A stretch of 56,656 nucleotides of DNA from Bacteroidales bacterium (GTDB lineage: Bacteria > Bacteroidota > Bacteroidia > Bacteroidales > P3). Position numbers and translations under genes: made by a program. The stretch lies in the NCBI GenBank assembly GCA_017469625.1, contig JAFUGA010000033.1, forward strand, positions 1 to 56,656, written 5' to 3'. The notes under the pieces were generated by a model. The model ran no database searches. It saw only the letters and a program-made list of their open reading frames with translations, and was not told the DNA's origin. This document shows positions 44,289 to 54,831 of the stretch, piece after piece; position 1 is the stretch's first letter, and each line of letters opens with the position of its first letter.

Positions 44289-44504
44289 ATGAAAAACAAT
44301 TTAGGATTAAGAGAACTTTCTGATAAAGAATTACAGGAAAGACTGGAAGCAGAACAAATGCAATTGGTCAGAATGAGAATAAATCATGCAGTATCTCCTT
44401 TGGAGAATCCTAATTTATTGGGATTGACTCGTAAGAATATAGCAAGAATTAAAACAGAAATCTCTTTAAGAGAGAAGAATGCTTTAAATGATTCTAAGAA
44501 ATAA
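44289..44504 (+). CDS. rpmC: 50S ribosomal protein L29
   Basis: From ATG 44289 the protein is 71 residues: MKNNLGLRELSDKELQERLE and a second helix ending KNIARIKTEISLREK. An in-frame TTG at 44274 is rejected because GAGGAGA, the ribosome binding site, lies between it and the ATG. L29 sits near the tunnel exit next to L23. Confidence 0.96.
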   Translation: MKNNLGLRELSDKELQERLEAEQMQLVRMRINHAVSPLENPNLLGLTRKNIARIKTEISLREKNALNDSKK

Positions 44505-44522
44505 ATGAAATCTGCATAAAAG

Positions 44523-44777
44523 ATGGAAAGAAATTTAAGAAAAGAAAAAGTAGGTGTTGTTGTAAGCGATAAAATGGATAAAACTATCACTGTTTTGGTG
44601 GAAAGAAGAGTAAAACACCCAAAATATGGAAAGTTTTTGAAAAAAAGTAATAAGTTTATGGCACACGACGAAAAAGAACAGGCTGGTATGGGAGATACTG
44701 TTCGTATAATGGAAACAAGACCATTAAGCAAGAACAAATGTTGGAGATTAGTTGAAATAATAGAAAAAGCTAAATAA
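44523..44777 (+). CDS. rpsQ: 30S ribosomal protein S17
   Basis: The 84-residue protein begins [20 protein letters not shown] and has the OB-fold elements [20 protein letters not shown] and [20 protein letters not shown]. It binds 16S rRNA early in 30S assembly. Its stop is one base before the rplN ATG. Confidence 0.99.
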   Translation: MERNLRKEKVGVVVSDKMDKTITVLVERRVKHPKYGKFLKKSNKFMAHDEKEQAGMGDTVRIMETRPLSKNKCWRLVEIIEKAK

Positions 44778-44778
44778 A

Positions 44779-45147
44779 ATGATACAACAGGAAACAAGAT
44801 TAGTTGTCGCAGATAACAGCGGAGCGAAAAGTGCTTTGTGTATTAGAGTTCTTGGAGGCACAAAGGCAAGATATGCTTCTGTTGGAGATAAAATAGTCGT
44901 AGCAGTTAAGGACGCATTGCCTTCTGGAAATGTAAAAAAAGGTTCTGTATCAAAGGCTGTTGTTGTTCGCACTAAAAAAGAAGTGAGAAGACAAGATGGT
45001 TCTTATATCAGATTTGATGATAATGCTTGTGTGTTATTAACTGCCAATGATGAATTGAGAGGAACACGTATTTTTGGGCCAGTAGCAAGAGAGCTTCGTG
45101 AGAAGCAATTTATGAAAATAGTTTCATTGGCTCCTGAAGTACTATAG
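44779..45147 (+). CDS. rplN: 50S ribosomal protein L14
   Basis: The 122-residue protein has [40 protein letters not shown] and [20 protein letters not shown], and forms an intersubunit bridge. It starts immediately after rpsQ. Confidence 0.99.
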   Translation: MIQQETRLVVADNSGAKSALCIRVLGGTKARYASVGDKIVVAVKDALPSGNVKKGSVSKAVVVRTKKEVRRQDGSYIRFDDNACVLLTANDELRGTRIFGPVARELREKQFMKIVSLAPEVL

Positions 45148-45176
45148 TACTAAAAAAGCAAAAAAATATTATAGAT

Positions 45177-45494
45177 ATGAAGTTGCATATAAAAAAAGGA
45201 GATACTGTAAAAGTTATTGCAGGAAATTCAAAAGGTAGTACTGGTAAAGTTTTGGTAGTTTATCCAAAAGATAACCGTGCTATTGTTGAAGGTGTCAATA
45301 AAATAAAAAAACATACAAAACCTAATCCTAAAAATACTCAAGGTGGTATTGTAGAGAAAGAAGCACCTATACATATATCAAACCTTATGGTTATTGATGG
45401 TAAAGGTAATGCTACAAGGATAGGAAGACGCCTTGATGAGAAAACAAATAAATTAGTTCGTTATTCAAAAAAGACAGGGGAGGTGATTAAATAA
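45177..45494 (+). CDS. rplX: 50S ribosomal protein L24
   Basis: The 105-residue protein shows the KOW motif [20 protein letters not shown] near the start and [20 protein letters not shown], typical of L24. It initiates 50S assembly. Its stop overlaps the rplE start by one base (TAATG). Confidence 0.99.
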   Translation: MKLHIKKGDTVKVIAGNSKGSTGKVLVVYPKDNRAIVEGVNKIKKHTKPNPKNTQGGIVEKEAPIHISNLMVIDGKGNATRIGRRLDEKTNKLVRYSKKTGEVIK

Positions 45495-46057
45495 TGGAAT
45501 ATATCCCAAGATTAAAAAGTAAATATAAAGAAGAAATAGTTTCTTCTTTAATGAAAGAGTTTAATTACAGCACAACAATGCAAGTTCCTCGTCTTTTGAA
45601 AATATCTCTTAATCAAGGATTGGGTAAACTTGCCTTAGCAGATAAGAAAGTTATAGATAAGGGAGTAGAGGAAATGACTGCTATAGCAGGTCAAAGAGCT
45701 GTTGCTACTAAATCAAAGAAAGATATATCTAACTTCAAACTAAGAAAAGGTATGCCTGTTGGAGTTAGAGTAACACTTAGAGGAGATAAAATGTATGAAT
45801 TTCTTGATAGACTTATATCTACAGCAATACCTCGTATTAGAGATTTCAGAGGTATAGATGTTAGAGGTTTTGATGGAAAAGGAAATTATACATTTGGAGT
45901 GCAGGAACAAATAATCTTTCCAGAAATAGATATAGACAAAATAGACCATATCAATGGAATGGATATAACTTTTGTTACATCTGCTAACACCGATAAAGAG
46001 GCTCTTTCTTTAATGAAAGCTTTTGGTTTTCCTTTTAAAAATGAATCCGAAAAATAA
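45494..46057 (+). CDS. rplE: 50S ribosomal protein L5
   Basis: The 187-residue protein contains [40 protein letters not shown] and [20 protein letters not shown]. It belongs to the 5S rRNA complex with L18 and contacts P-site tRNA. It is coupled to rplX by TAATG. Confidence 0.99.
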   Translation: MEYIPRLKSKYKEEIVSSLMKEFNYSTTMQVPRLLKISLNQGLGKLALADKKVIDKGVEEMTAIAGQRAVATKSKKDISNFKLRKGMPVGVRVTLRGDKMYEFLDRLISTAIPRIRDFRGIDVRGFDGKGNYTFGVQEQIIFPEIDIDKIDHINGMDITFVTSANTDKEALSLMKAFGFPFKNESEK

Positions 46058-46067
46058 TTAAAATAAG

Positions 46068-46337
46068 ATGGCAAAAGAATCAATAAAAGCAAGAGAAAGA
46101 AAAAGAGAACGTTTAGTAGCAAAATATGCAGCAAAACGTCAAGCTCTTTTGGAAGCAGGTGATTACGAAGGATTGCAAAAACTTCCAAAAAATGCTTCTC
46201 CTGTTAGACTTCATAACCGTTGTAAGTTGACAGGTCGTCCAAAAGGATATATGAGACAATTTGGCATTTCAAGAATCAATTTCAGAGAAATGGCATTGGC
46301 AGGTTTGATCCCTGGAGTAAAAAAAGCTTCATGGTAG
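46068..46337 (+). CDS. rpsN: 30S ribosomal protein S14 (zinc-independent form)
   Basis: The 89-residue protein starts [20 protein letters not shown] and ends in [20 protein letters not shown] with [12 protein letters not shown]. Only one Cys of the CxxC-type zinc ribbon seen in short S14 proteins is present, so this is the long, zinc-free form. It lies in the 30S head near S3 and S10. Confidence 0.98.
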   Translation: MAKESIKARERKRERLVAKYAAKRQALLEAGDYEGLQKLPKNASPVRLHNRCKLTGRPKGYMRQFGISRINFREMALAGLIPGVKKASW

Positions 46338-46390
46338 AATACCACCAGTAAAAATTAAAGTTAGAAAAAGATTAAAAAAATAAAGAAGAA

Positions 46391-46789
46391 ATGTTAACAG
46401 ATCCAATTGCAGATTATTTGACACGAATAAGAAATGCTTCAATGGCTAAACATAGAATGGTAGAAATACCTTCTTCAAAGATAAAGAAAGAAATAACTAA
46501 AATTCTTTTTGATAAGGGTTATATATTGAACTATAAATTTGAAGAAGAGGTTTTCCCTAAAACTATAAAAATAGCTTTAAAGTATCATCCACAAACAAAA
46601 GAACCAGCTATTTCAAATCTTACACGTATTAGTACTCCAGGTCTTAGAAAATATGTAGGTGTTAAAGATTTACCAAGAGTTATGAATGGTTTGGGAATAG
46701 CAATTATATCTACATCAAGAGGTTTGATGACAGATAAAGAGGCAAGAGTGCTGAAAACAGGTGGAGAAGTAATTTGTTACATTAGTTAA
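46391..46789 (+). CDS. rpsH: 30S ribosomal protein S8
   Basis: The 132-residue protein has [20 protein letters not shown] and the C-terminal RNA-binding [20 protein letters not shown] with GEVICYI. In Escherichia coli S8 represses the spc operon by binding near rplE. It follows rpsN after 53 nt, one of the longer gaps in this part. Confidence 0.99.
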   Translation: MLTDPIADYLTRIRNASMAKHRMVEIPSSKIKKEITKILFDKGYILNYKFEEEVFPKTIKIALKYHPQTKEPAISNLTRISTPGLRKYVGVKDLPRVMNGLGIAIISTSRGLMTDKEARVLKTGGEVICYIS

Positions 46790-46807
46790 AAATGGAGAAT
46801 ATTTAAT

Positions 46808-47362
46808 ATGTCAAGAATAGGTAAATTACCGATAAGCATTCCTGAGGAAGTAGAAATAAAAGTAGATAACAACAATGTTGTTACCGTAAAGGGAAAACTT
46901 GGGACTTTACAACAGAGTTTAGATCCTTGTATAAAATTAAACATGGAAGAAGGTGTTCTTCGTCTTGAAAGAGAAGGAGAAACTAAAAAACACAAATCTC
47001 TTCATGGATTATATAGAGCTTTGATAAATAATATGGTGATAGGTGTATCAGAAGGATTCCATACTACACAAGAAGTTATAGGTGTAGGTTACAAGGCTCA
47101 AGCACAAGGACAGGTATTAGAATTAGCTTTGGGATATTCTCACAGCATTTTTATGTTATTACCTGATGAAATTAAAGTGGAAACTATAACAGAAAAAGGT
47201 AAGAATCCTTTGATAAAAATGTCTTGTTGCGATAAACAATTATTGGGACAAGTTGCATCAAAGATTCGTTCTTTACGTAAACCAGAACCATACAAAGGTA
47301 AAGGTATTCGTTTTCAAGGTGAAGTTATCCGCAAGAAAGCTGGTAAAGCAGCTGCTAAGTAA
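46808..47362 (+). CDS. rplF: 50S ribosomal protein L6
   Basis: The 184-residue protein begins MSRIGKLPISIPEEVEIKVD. It has two similar domains, ending in the conserved RSLRKPEPYKGKGIRFQGEV with IRKKAGK. It lies beside the sarcin-ricin loop at the factor-binding site. The gap to rpsH is 18 nt. Confidence 0.99.
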   Translation: MSRIGKLPISIPEEVEIKVDNNNVVTVKGKLGTLQQSLDPCIKLNMEEGVLRLEREGETKKHKSLHGLYRALINNMVIGVSEGFHTTQEVIGVGYKAQAQGQVLELALGYSHSIFMLLPDEIKVETITEKGKNPLIKMSCCDKQLLGQVASKIRSLRKPEPYKGKGIRFQGEVIRKKAGKAAAK

Positions 47363-47396
47363 TTTAAGTAAAAAAAATAAATCTGAGGATAAATAG

Positions 47397-47750
47397 ATGG
47401 CAACGAAGAAAGATATTAGAAGATTAAAAATTAAAATGAGAATCCGCAAAAAAGTAAATGGTACAGTGGATAAACCTCGTTTTACAGTTTTTAGAAGCAA
47501 TAAAGAGATATATGCTCAACTTATAGATGATGTAGCAGGAAGAACATTAGTGTCTGCATCATCTATGGAAAAAGGTTTCCAAAAACAAGGAACAAAATCA
47601 GATATGGCTGCTTCTGTAGGTAAGCTTATAGCCGAAAGAGGAAAACAGGCTGGAATAGAATCTGTCGTATTTGATAGAAATGGTTATTTATATCATGGTA
47701 GAGTAAAATCTTTGGCAGATTCAGCCAGAGAAAATGGTTTAAAATTCTAA
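47397..47750 (+). CDS. rplR: 50S ribosomal protein L18
   Basis: The 117-residue protein has [40 protein letters not shown] and the end [21 protein letters not shown] (shown to within its last residue). It carries 5S rRNA with L5. It lies 4 nt before rpsE. Confidence 0.98.
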   Translation: MATKKDIRRLKIKMRIRKKVNGTVDKPRFTVFRSNKEIYAQLIDDVAGRTLVSASSMEKGFQKQGTKSDMAASVGKLIAERGKQAGIESVVFDRNGYLYHGRVKSLADSARENGLKF

Positions 47751-47754
47751 GAAT

Positions 47755-48273
47755 ATGGCAGAACTAAATATAAAAAGAGTAAAGTCAGGCGAAATAGAGT
47801 TTAACGATAAACTTGTTAGCATAAATAGAGTTACAAAGGTAACAAAAGGAGGTAGAACATTTAGTTTTTCTGCCATAGTAGTTGTTGGTAATGGCAATGG
47901 TATAGTAGGTTACGGATTAGGTAAAGCAAAAGAAGTTGCTGCAGCAATTACAAAAGGAACAGAAGATGCAAAGAAAAATCTTATAAAAGTTCCTATCTTA
48001 AAAGGTACAATTCCACACGAACAAGTTGGTAAGTATAGTGGTGCAAAGGTTTTCTTGAAGCCTGCTGCTCCTGGTACAGGTGTTATAGCTGGTGGTGCCA
48101 TGAGAGCTGTTTTGGAAAGTGTTGGAGTTAAAGACGTTTTGGCAAAATCTAAGGGTTCATCAAATCCACACAGTGTGGTAAAAGCGACTATATCGGCTCT
48201 ATTAAAAATGAAAGATCCATATACAGTAGCTAAACTTAGAGGAATTGATATGGATAGAGTATTTAATGGATAA
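47755..48273 (+). CDS. rpsE: 30S ribosomal protein S5
   Basis: The 172-residue protein has the dsRNA-binding-like N-terminal domain with [20 protein letters not shown] and [20 protein letters not shown], then [20 protein letters not shown] and [12 protein letters not shown]. It takes part in mRNA unwinding and decoding accuracy. Start 4 nt after rplR. Confidence 0.99.
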   Translation: MAELNIKRVKSGEIEFNDKLVSINRVTKVTKGGRTFSFSAIVVVGNGNGIVGYGLGKAKEVAAAITKGTEDAKKNLIKVPILKGTIPHEQVGKYSGAKVFLKPAAPGTGVIAGGAMRAVLESVGVKDVLAKSKGSSNPHSVVKATISALLKMKDPYTVAKLRGIDMDRVFNG

Positions 48274-48286
48274 AAAACACAATAAG

Positions 48287-48466
48287 ATGAAAGTAAGAGT
48301 AACACAAATAAAGAGTGGAATAGGATACCCACTTCGTCAGAAGCAAACTTTGAAATCATTGGGTTTGAGAAGGATGCATCAATCTAAAGAGCATGAACTT
48401 AATCCACAGATACAAGGTATGATAGATAAGGTTAGCCATTTAATAAAAGTTGAAGAAATTAATTAA
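48287..48466 (+). CDS. rpmD: 50S ribosomal protein L30
   Basis: From ATG 48287 the protein is 59 residues: MKVRVTQIKSGIGYPLRQKQ and TLKSLGLRRMHQSKEHELNP, the normal L30 length. An in-frame start at 48245 lies inside rpsE and is rejected. The gap to rpsE is 13 nt. Confidence 0.97.
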   Translation: MKVRVTQIKSGIGYPLRQKQTLKSLGLRRMHQSKEHELNPQIQGMIDKVSHLIKVEEIN

Positions 48467-48486
48467 CTATAAAAATAAAGATTATT

Positions 48487-48933
48487 ATGGATTTAAGTAA
48501 CTTAAAACCAGCGGTAGGTTCAACACAAAGCCGTAAAAGAATAGGTAGAGGACAAGGTTCAGGGTATGGTGGAACATCTACAAGAGGTCATAAAGGTGCT
48601 AAATCTCGTTCAGGATACAGCCGTAAGGTCGGATTTGAAGGAGGTCAAATGCCTTTATATAGATTGTTGCCTAAGTTTGGTTTTCATAATATAAACAGAA
48701 TAGACTATGTTGGAATAAACATAGATACTTTAGAAAAAATTGCAGAAAGGTTTAACACTAAAGATATAACTGTTGAATTATTACAAGAAAAGCATATAGT
48801 ATCAAAAAATGAAAAAGTAAAAATTCTTGGTAGAGGAGAATTGAACAGTGTTTTGAATGTAACAGTTCATGCTATATCTAAGAATGCAAAAAGTATTATA
48901 GAATCAAAAGGTGGTGTTGTAACAATAATCTAA
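48487..48933 (+). CDS. rplO: 50S ribosomal protein L15
   Basis: The 148-residue protein begins MDLSNLKPAVGSTQSRKRIG. It has the glycine-rich GRGQGSGYGGTSTRGHKGAK stretch and FEGGQMPLYRLLPKFGFHNI. It is a late 50S assembly protein. It precedes secY by 16 nt, the usual spc order. Confidence 0.99.
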   Translation: MDLSNLKPAVGSTQSRKRIGRGQGSGYGGTSTRGHKGAKSRSGYSRKVGFEGGQMPLYRLLPKFGFHNINRIDYVGINIDTLEKIAERFNTKDITVELLQEKHIVSKNEKVKILGRGELNSVLNVTVHAISKNAKSIIESKGGVVTII

Positions 48934-48949
48934 AAATTTCTATTACATA

Positions 48950-50305
48950 ATGAAACGATTTATCAATACAATAAAAAATATTTGGAGCATTAAAGACTTA
49001 AGAGATAGAATTCTCTTTACACTTGCTTTAGTGCTTGTTTATAGAGTGGGTTCTTATGTTGTTATACCAGGTATCAATCCTTCTGACTTAGGAGCTTTAC
49101 AGAGTCAAACACAGGACGGTGTACTTGGTCTGTTGAATATGTTTTCTGGAGGAGCTTTTTCCAATGCTTCTATTTTTGCGTTGGGAATTATGCCATACAT
49201 CACAGCCTCTATCGTTGTGCAATTATTGACTATGGTTGTGCCTTACTTCATGAAGATGCAGAGAGAAGGAGAGAGTGGTAGAAATAAAATAAATCAGATA
49301 ACTCGTTGGCTTACAGTAATAGTTACAATTTTTCAATCTTTTGCTTATTTGGCAAATTTGAGAAATCAACTTACAGTTCAAGGTGCTCATGTTTTCAATA
49401 TATTTGGAGGCAATGATATTTCCTTTATGACTTGGGTATTACCTATTTCTATATTGCTTACATGCGGAACTATGTTCGTAATGTGGCTTGGAGAAAGAAT
49501 CACAGATAAAGGTATAGGTAATGGTATTTCATTATTGATTATGGTAGGTATCATAGCACGTTTGCCTTTCGCTTTATTCGCAGAATTTGCTTCAAGAATG
49601 GAAGACCAAGGTGGACAACTTGTAATGTTGTTTGTTGAACTTATAGTTTGGTTGGTGGTTATAATGCTTTGTATCTTGTTAGTTCAAGGTACAAGAAGAA
49701 TACCTGTTCAATACGCTAAACGAATAGTGGGAAACAAACAATATGGTGGAGCAAGACAATATATTCCTATTAAAGTGAATGCTGCTGGTGTTATGCCTAT
49801 AATCTTCGCACAAGCTATTATGTTCATTCCTGTTACAATTATGGGATTCAGTGGTAATGCTTCAAGCAAATTTGCACAAGCCTTGACTAATTTTGATGGT
49901 TTGTGGTATAATTTGATATTTGGTTTGATGGTTATTGTATTTACATATTTTTATACTGCAGTAGCCGTTAATCCTAAACAAATGGCAGATGATATGAAAA
50001 AGAATGGTGGTTTTATACCTGGAGTAAAACCTGGTAAAAAAACAGAAGAATTCTTTGATAATATTCTTTCAAAGGTTACTCTTCCTGGTTCCATCTTCTT
50101 AGCAATTATCGCTATATTACCAGCCATAATTAGACTGTTTGGTGTTAATTCTCAATTTGCTCAATTCTATGGTGGAACATCATTATTGATTCTTGTTGGA
50201 GTTGTACTTGATACATTACAACAAATAGAAAGTCATCTATTGATGAGACATTATGATGGTTTAACAAAAACAGGCCGTATAAAGGGTAGAGGTGGTAATT
50301 ATTGA
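48950..50305 (+). CDS. secY: preprotein translocase subunit SecY
   Basis: The 451-residue protein has ten predicted membrane helices, forming the channel of the Sec translocon. It has the plug-region sequence LGLLNMFSGGAFSNASIFAL and the cytoplasmic loops GESGRNKINQITRW and RRIPVQYAKRIVG that bind SecA and ribosomes. It is the only gene for a membrane channel inside the ribosomal cluster, as is standard. Confidence 0.99.
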   Translation: MKRFINTIKNIWSIKDLRDRILFTLALVLVYRVGSYVVIPGINPSDLGALQSQTQDGVLGLLNMFSGGAFSNASIFALGIMPYITASIVVQLLTMVVPYFMKMQREGESGRNKINQITRWLTVIVTIFQSFAYLANLRNQLTVQGAHVFNIFGGNDISFMTWVLPISILLTCGTMFVMWLGERITDKGIGNGISLLIMVGIIARLPFALFAEFASRMEDQGGQLVMLFVELIVWLVVIMLCILLVQGTRRIPVQYAKRIVGNKQYGGARQYIPIKVNAAGVMPIIFAQAIMFIPVTIMGFSGNASSKFAQALTNFDGLWYNLIFGLMVIVFTYFYTAVAVNPKQMADDMKKNGGFIPGVKPGKKTEEFFDNILSKVTLPGSIFLAIIAILPAIIRLFGVNSQFAQFYGGTSLLILVGVVLDTLQQIESHLLMRHYDGLTKTGRIKGRGGNY

Positions 50306-50338
50306 TACTAAGGTAAAACTTTTATCTGAATAGATATT

Positions 50339-51133
50339 ATGATAAAGATAAAAACTCCTGAAGAAATTGAACAAATGAAGTTTTCTGCTCTTATGGTAGG
50401 AGAAACTTTAGCAGAAGTTTCTCACTATATAAGACCAGGTGTTTCTACAAAGAAATTGGATTCAGTTGCAGAAGATTTTATTTGTTCAAAAGGAGCAACT
50501 CCAACATTCAAAGGATATGGCGGATTTCCTGCTTCTTTATGTATCTCTATCAATGAAGCCGTTGTTCATGGAATACCTTCAAATAGAGAGATAAAAGAAG
50601 GAGATATTGTGTCTATAGATTGTGGTTGCACTTTTAATGGTTGGGTTGGAGATTCTGCTTATACTTTTGCAGTAAGAGGTGCAAAAAAAGAAGATAAACA
50701 ACTGTTGAAAGTAACAAAAGAATCCCTTTATTTAGGAATTAAGGAGTGTGTTGTCGGTCATAGATTAGGAGATATAGGTTTTGCCATACAGTCTTATTGT
50801 GAATCTTTTGGTTATGGAGTTGTAAGAGAATTGTGCGGACACGGTTTGGGAAGAGTAATGCATGAAGACCCAAATGTTTTGAATTATGGAAAAAAAGGTA
50901 CAGGAATAAAACTTCGTGAAGGAATGACAATAGCTATAGAACCAATGATAACATTGGGAAATAAAGAATTGGTTTTTCATAATGATGGTTGGACTTGTAC
51001 TACAATGGATAATTCAACAGCAGCGCATTTTGAACACGATGTGGCTATAACAAAAGACGGACCTATCATATTATCAAGTTTTGCACCTATAGAAGAAGCA
51101 ATAAAATCTAACGAATATTTAGAATCAATATAA
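50339..51133 (+). CDS. map: type I methionine aminopeptidase
   Basis: The 264-residue enzyme removes N-terminal Met. Metal ligands are seen in [20 protein letters not shown] (two Asp), [13 protein letters not shown] (His), IEPMITLG (Glu) and the final Glu in HFEHDVAIT; substrate His in VVHGIPS. It is 33 nt after secY and 10 nt before infA, matching the spc arrangement of many bacteria. Confidence 0.98.
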   Translation: MIKIKTPEEIEQMKFSALMVGETLAEVSHYIRPGVSTKKLDSVAEDFICSKGATPTFKGYGGFPASLCISINEAVVHGIPSNREIKEGDIVSIDCGCTFNGWVGDSAYTFAVRGAKKEDKQLLKVTKESLYLGIKECVVGHRLGDIGFAIQSYCESFGYGVVRELCGHGLGRVMHEDPNVLNYGKKGTGIKLREGMTIAIEPMITLGNKELVFHNDGWTCTTMDNSTAAHFEHDVAITKDGPIILSSFAPIEEAIKSNEYLESI

Positions 51134-51143
51134 TAATAGAATT

Positions 51144-51362
51144 ATGTCAAAACAAGAACCTATCCAATTAGACGGAATAGTCGTAGAGTCTTTAGGTAAC
51201 GCTATGTTTAGAGTAGAGTTAGAAAGTGGACACGTAATAATAGCAAATATTTCCGGTAAGATGCGCATGCACTATATTAAGATATTGCCAGGAGATAAAG
51301 TTCAGGTAGAAATGTCTCCCTATGACTTGACTAAAGGAAGGATAACTTACAGACATAAATAG
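51144..51362 (+). CDS. infA: translation initiation factor IF-1
   Basis: The 72-residue OB-fold protein has [40 protein letters not shown] and [20 protein letters not shown]. It blocks the A site during initiation. Standard length, between map and rpmJ. Confidence 0.99.
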   Translation: MSKQEPIQLDGIVVESLGNAMFRVELESGHVIIANISGKMRMHYIKILPGDKVQVEMSPYDLTKGRITYRHK

Positions 51363-51396
51363 TGTAGGATAAACCTTAATAAACACATATAAAGAA

Positions 51397-51513
51397 ATGA
51401 AAGTTAAAACATCAGTGAAAAAAAGATCTCCTGAATGTATAGTAGTTCGCAGAAAAGGAGTGGTTTATGTGATAAACAAAAAAAATCCTAAGTTCAAACA
51501 AAGACAAGGATGA
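51397..51513 (+). CDS. rpmJ: 50S ribosomal protein L36 (zinc-independent form)
   Basis: The 38-residue protein reads [20 protein letters not shown] then [18 protein letters not shown]. Of the four zinc ligands of the classical L36 only one Cys (14) remains; the others are Ser, Asn and Lys, so it is the C-minus form. It lies 34 nt after infA and 48 nt before rpsM. Confidence 0.97.
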   Translation: MKVKTSVKKRSPECIVVRRKGVVYVINKKNPKFKQRQG

Positions 51514-51561
51514 TTTTGTTAGATAAAGTTACTAATTAAAAAAAAAACAATTAACAAATTT

Positions 51562-51939
51562 ATGGCAAGAATTGCAGGTATAGACTTACCAAAAACAAAG
51601 AGTGGTGTTATAGGCCTTACTTATATATACGGTATAGGCAGAAGTGCTGCTTCAAAAATCCTTGCAGAAGCAGGAATAGATGAACAAAAAAAGGTAAGTG
51701 AATGGAGTGATGATGAACAGAATGCTATTCGTAACATTATTAGCGAAAAGTACAAAGTAGAAGGCGACCTTCGTTCTGAAGTACAAATGAACATCAAACG
51801 TTTGATGGATATAGGATGTTACAGAGGTATTCGTCATCGTTCAGGTTTGCCTGTGCGTGGACAAAGTACAAAGAATAATGCTCGTACACGTAAAGGTAGA
51901 AAGAAAACTGTTGCAAACAAGAAGAAAGCAACTAAATAA
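51562..51939 (+). CDS. rpsM: 30S ribosomal protein S13
   Basis: The 125-residue protein starts [20 protein letters not shown] and has [20 protein letters not shown] and [20 protein letters not shown]. Its basic tail reaches the P-site. It opens the alpha section after a 48-nt gap. Confidence 0.99.
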   Translation: MARIAGIDLPKTKSGVIGLTYIYGIGRSAASKILAEAGIDEQKKVSEWSDDEQNAIRNIISEKYKVEGDLRSEVQMNIKRLMDIGCYRGIRHRSGLPVRGQSTKNNARTRKGRKKTVANKKKATK

Positions 51940-52047
51940 TCATTAAGAAAAGAAAAAGAAATTAACACAACGGATTCGGATTACCTAAAATATAATTATA
52001 ATTAAAATATAAGAAAGAAGTTTCCGTAGAAAACTACAAAAAAGAAA
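51940..52047 (+). other. 108-nt spacer between rpsM and rpsK
   Basis: This is the longest spacer in the alpha section and is strongly A-rich with TTCCGTAGAAAACTAC before rpsK. No promoter consensus or stable hairpin is evident. A control site of S4 type is possible but not shown by the sequence. Confidence 0.3.
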
Positions 52048-52437
52048 ATGGCAAAAAATTCAAAACCAACAAAGAAAAGAGTAGTAAAAGTTGAACCACA
52101 AGGCAAAGCATTTATCTTTGCATCTTTCAACAATTGCATTATTTCCTTGACCAATAATGCAGGACAAGTTATTTCATGGTCTTCTGCTGGAAAGATGGGT
52201 TTCAAGGGTTCAAAGAAGAACACACCGTATGCATCACAGATGGCAGCAGAAGATTGTTCAAAAGCTGCTTATGATTACGGCTTGAGAAAAGTAAAAGTGT
52301 TCGTAAAGGGTCCTGGAGCAGGACGTGAGGCTGCAATAAGAGCTATCAACACGTGTGGAATAGAAGTATTAGAAATCACTGATGTAACTCCATTGCCACA
52401 CAACGGTTGTCGTCCACCAAAAAGAAGACGTGTATAA
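52048..52437 (+). CDS. rpsK: 30S ribosomal protein S11
   Basis: The 129-residue protein has [40 protein letters not shown] and [20 protein letters not shown] with [18 protein letters not shown] at the end. It lines the mRNA exit region of the platform. Confidence 0.99.
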   Translation: MAKNSKPTKKRVVKVEPQGKAFIFASFNNCIISLTNNAGQVISWSSAGKMGFKGSKKNTPYASQMAAEDCSKAAYDYGLRKVKVFVKGPGAGREAAIRAINTCGIEVLEITDVTPLPHNGCRPPKRRRV

Positions 52438-52476
52438 TTTCTATATTATTTACAAAATTTAAAAACAAAAAAGAAA

Positions 52477-53076
52477 ATGGCAAGATATACAGGACCTAAA
52501 ACCAAGATTGCAAGAAAATTTAGAGACCCAATATACGGAGCTGATAAATATTACGAAAGAAGACCTTATGCACCAGGGCAACATGGTAACAAAAGAAGAG
52601 GAAAACAAAGTGAGTATGGTGTTCAGCTTATGGAAAAACAAAAAGCCAAATATACTTATGGAATATTGGAAAGACAATTCCGTAAATTATTTGACAAGGC
52701 TTCCAGAAAAGGTGGTATAACAGGTGAAGTTCTTTTGCAGTTGATAGAATCAAGATTGGACAACGTTGTTTATCGTCTGGGTATAGCAAAAACACGTAAT
52801 CAAGCACGTCAATTGGTTTCTCATAAACATATAACCGTTAATGGTTCAGTAGTTAATATACCTTCATATCTTTTGAAAGAAGGAGATAGTGTTGGAGTAA
52901 GAGAACGTTCAAAATCATTAGAGGTTGTAACCGATTCATTATCATCAAAGAGTACTTACTCTTGGTTGGAATGGGACGATACCAAGATGGAAGGTAAGTT
53001 TATGAATTACCCTCAAAGAGAAGATATACCTGAAAAGATTAACGAACAGGCTATCGTCGAATTGTATTCTAAATAA
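52477..53076 (+). CDS. rpsD: 30S ribosomal protein S4
   Basis: The 199-residue protein begins [20 protein letters not shown]. It contains the S4 RNA-binding domain with [20 protein letters not shown] and [20 protein letters not shown]. It has no cysteines, so it is the zinc-free form. S4 starts 30S assembly and represses the alpha operon in Escherichia coli. Confidence 0.99.
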   Translation: MARYTGPKTKIARKFRDPIYGADKYYERRPYAPGQHGNKRRGKQSEYGVQLMEKQKAKYTYGILERQFRKLFDKASRKGGITGEVLLQLIESRLDNVVYRLGIAKTRNQARQLVSHKHITVNGSVVNIPSYLLKEGDSVGVRERSKSLEVVTDSLSSKSTYSWLEWDDTKMEGKFMNYPQREDIPEKINEQAIVELYSK

Positions 53077-53098
53077 TAAAATAAAGGAAATTAAATAT

Positions 53099-54094
53099 AT
53101 GGCCATATTAGCTTTTCAACAACCTGACAAGGTTATAATGATAGAGTCGGACGAGTACAAAGGTAAGTTTGAATTTCGTCCACTTGAGCCGGGTTATGGA
53201 ATGACAATAGGAAATGCCCTTCGCAGAGTGTTATTGTCTTCATTAGAGGGTTTCGCAATTACATCTGTACGTATAGACGGTGTAGACCACGAATTTGATA
53301 CCATACATGGCGTAACAGAAGATATGACTGAGATTATCCTTAATTTGAAACGTTTAGCTTTCAAACGTCAAATAGAATCTCAGGAAAGTGAAGAAGTTAC
53401 TTTCAAAATAGAAGGTAAGAATGTTTTCAAGGCAGAGGATATAAACAAATATCTTAACGGCTTCCAAGTCTTGAACAAAGACGTTGAAATCTGTCACATG
53501 GTATCTGATGTTGTTTTAAACATAACATTACGTATAGAAAAAGGAAGAGGATATGTGCCTTCAGAAGAGAATGTAAAACATAATGACCCAATAGGAACCA
53601 TAGCCATAGATTCTATATTTACACCGATAAAAAATGTTAAATATGCAGTAGAAAATTATCGTGTAGAACAAAGAACAGACTATGAAAAACTTGTTTTTGA
53701 AATAGAAACAGATGGTTCTATTACTCCAAAGAATGCGTTGAAAGAAGCAGCATTGATTCTTATACAGCATTTAGTTTTATTCTCAGATGAAAAAATAGAT
53801 ATACAGACAGAAGTAAAGAATCAAACAAATAGTTTTGATGAGGAAACACTTCATATACGTCAATTGCTTAAAACAAAATTGATTGATATGGATTTGTCTG
53901 TAAGAGCACTTAATTGTCTTAAATCAGCGGAGGTTGATACTTTGGGAGACCTTGTACAATTCGCAAAGGCAGATTTATTGAAGTTTAGAAATTTCGGAAG
54001 AAAATCTTTGACAGAACTTGAAAACCTTGTAAAATCAAAGAACCTTGAATTCGGAATGGATATTTCAAAGTATAAATTAGAAGAAAAAGAGTAA
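53099..54094 (+). CDS. rpoA: RNA polymerase alpha subunit
   Basis: The 331-residue protein has the dimerising N-terminal domain ([40 protein letters not shown]) and the C-terminal domain ([39 protein letters not shown]). It nucleates polymerase assembly. It lies 22 nt after rpsD and 6 nt before rplQ. Confidence 0.99.
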   Translation: MAILAFQQPDKVIMIESDEYKGKFEFRPLEPGYGMTIGNALRRVLLSSLEGFAITSVRIDGVDHEFDTIHGVTEDMTEIILNLKRLAFKRQIESQESEEVTFKIEGKNVFKAEDINKYLNGFQVLNKDVEICHMVSDVVLNITLRIEKGRGYVPSEENVKHNDPIGTIAIDSIFTPIKNVKYAVENYRVEQRTDYEKLVFEIETDGSITPKNALKEAALILIQHLVLFSDEKIDIQTEVKNQTNSFDEETLHIRQLLKTKLIDMDLSVRALNCLKSAEVDTLGDLVQFAKADLLKFRNFGRKSLTELENLVKSKNLEFGMDISKYKLEEKE

Positions 54095-54100
54095 AAGAAT

Positions 54101-54616
54101 ATGAGACACGGTTGTAAAGTAAATCATTTATCAAGAAAGGCTGCCCATAGAGAAGCGATGCTTTCAAATATGGCTTCTTCTTTGATAAAGAATAAAAGAA
54201 TAGAAACAACTTTAGCAAAGGCTAAAGCTTTAAGAAAATATGTTGAACCATTGATAAACAAATCAAAAGAAGATTCAACACACCAAAGACGTATTGTTTT
54301 TGCAGAACTTAGAGATAAAGAAGCAGTAACAGAATTATTCAGAGAAGTATCTCAAAAAATAGCAAATCGTAACGGAGGTTATACTCGTATCCTTAAACTT
54401 GGTCGCCGTTTAGGAGACGGAGCAGAAATGGCTATGATGGAACTTGTGGATTATAATGAAAATATGCTAAAAGATACAACTGCTAAGAAAACGAAATCTA
54501 CACGTAGAGGAAGAAAAAAATCTACTACAGTAGAAACTGTTACAACAGAAACTCCAGAAGTTGCAAAAGCAGAAGAAACAACCCCTGCAACAGAGGAAAC
54601 TCCAAAAGCAGAATAG
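54101..54616 (+). CDS. rplQ: 50S ribosomal protein L17 with C-terminal extension
   Basis: The 171-residue protein has the L17 core ([60 protein letters not shown]) ending near residue 125. A low-complexity tail of about 45 residues follows, first basic ([13 protein letters not shown]), then rich in Thr, Glu and Pro. Such tails occur in other Bacteroidetes. It is the last gene of the cluster. Confidence 0.97.
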   Translation: MRHGCKVNHLSRKAAHREAMLSNMASSLIKNKRIETTLAKAKALRKYVEPLINKSKEDSTHQRRIVFAELRDKEAVTELFREVSQKIANRNGGYTRILKLGRRLGDGAEMAMMELVDYNENMLKDTTAKKTKSTRRGRKKSTTVETVTTETPEVAKAEETTPATEETPKAE

Positions 54617-54639
54617 TTTTCTTATCTAATACTAAAACT

Positions 54640-54670
54640 AAAAGACCGCCAATTTTGACGGTCTTTTTTT
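54640..54670 (+). terminator. terminator of the ribosomal cluster
   Basis: AAAAGACCG pairs with CGGTCTTTT around CCAATTTTGA, followed by TTTTTTT, 24 nt after rplQ. It closes about 18 kb of one-way genes. Confidence 0.9.
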
Positions 54671-54711
54671 GATGTATAAAGAAATTGTAATTGCAAAAAA
54701 TTATTATAAAC

Positions 54712-54742
54712 TTTGTCAGATCCAAAATATTATATATCTTTG
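54712..54742 (+). promoter_or_regulatory. promoter of the restriction endonuclease island
   Basis: TTTG (54712-54715), 19 bp, TATCTTTG (54735-54742): a full consensus match, starting a leader of about 130 nt before the endonuclease ATG at 54880. Confidence 0.75.
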
Positions 54743-54831
54743 CAAATGTATTTTAACTAAAGTAGATGAATATATATATAAAGACAATATAAGAGTTTAT
54801 TCTATATCCATAGGTATGTTGCAATATTTAT

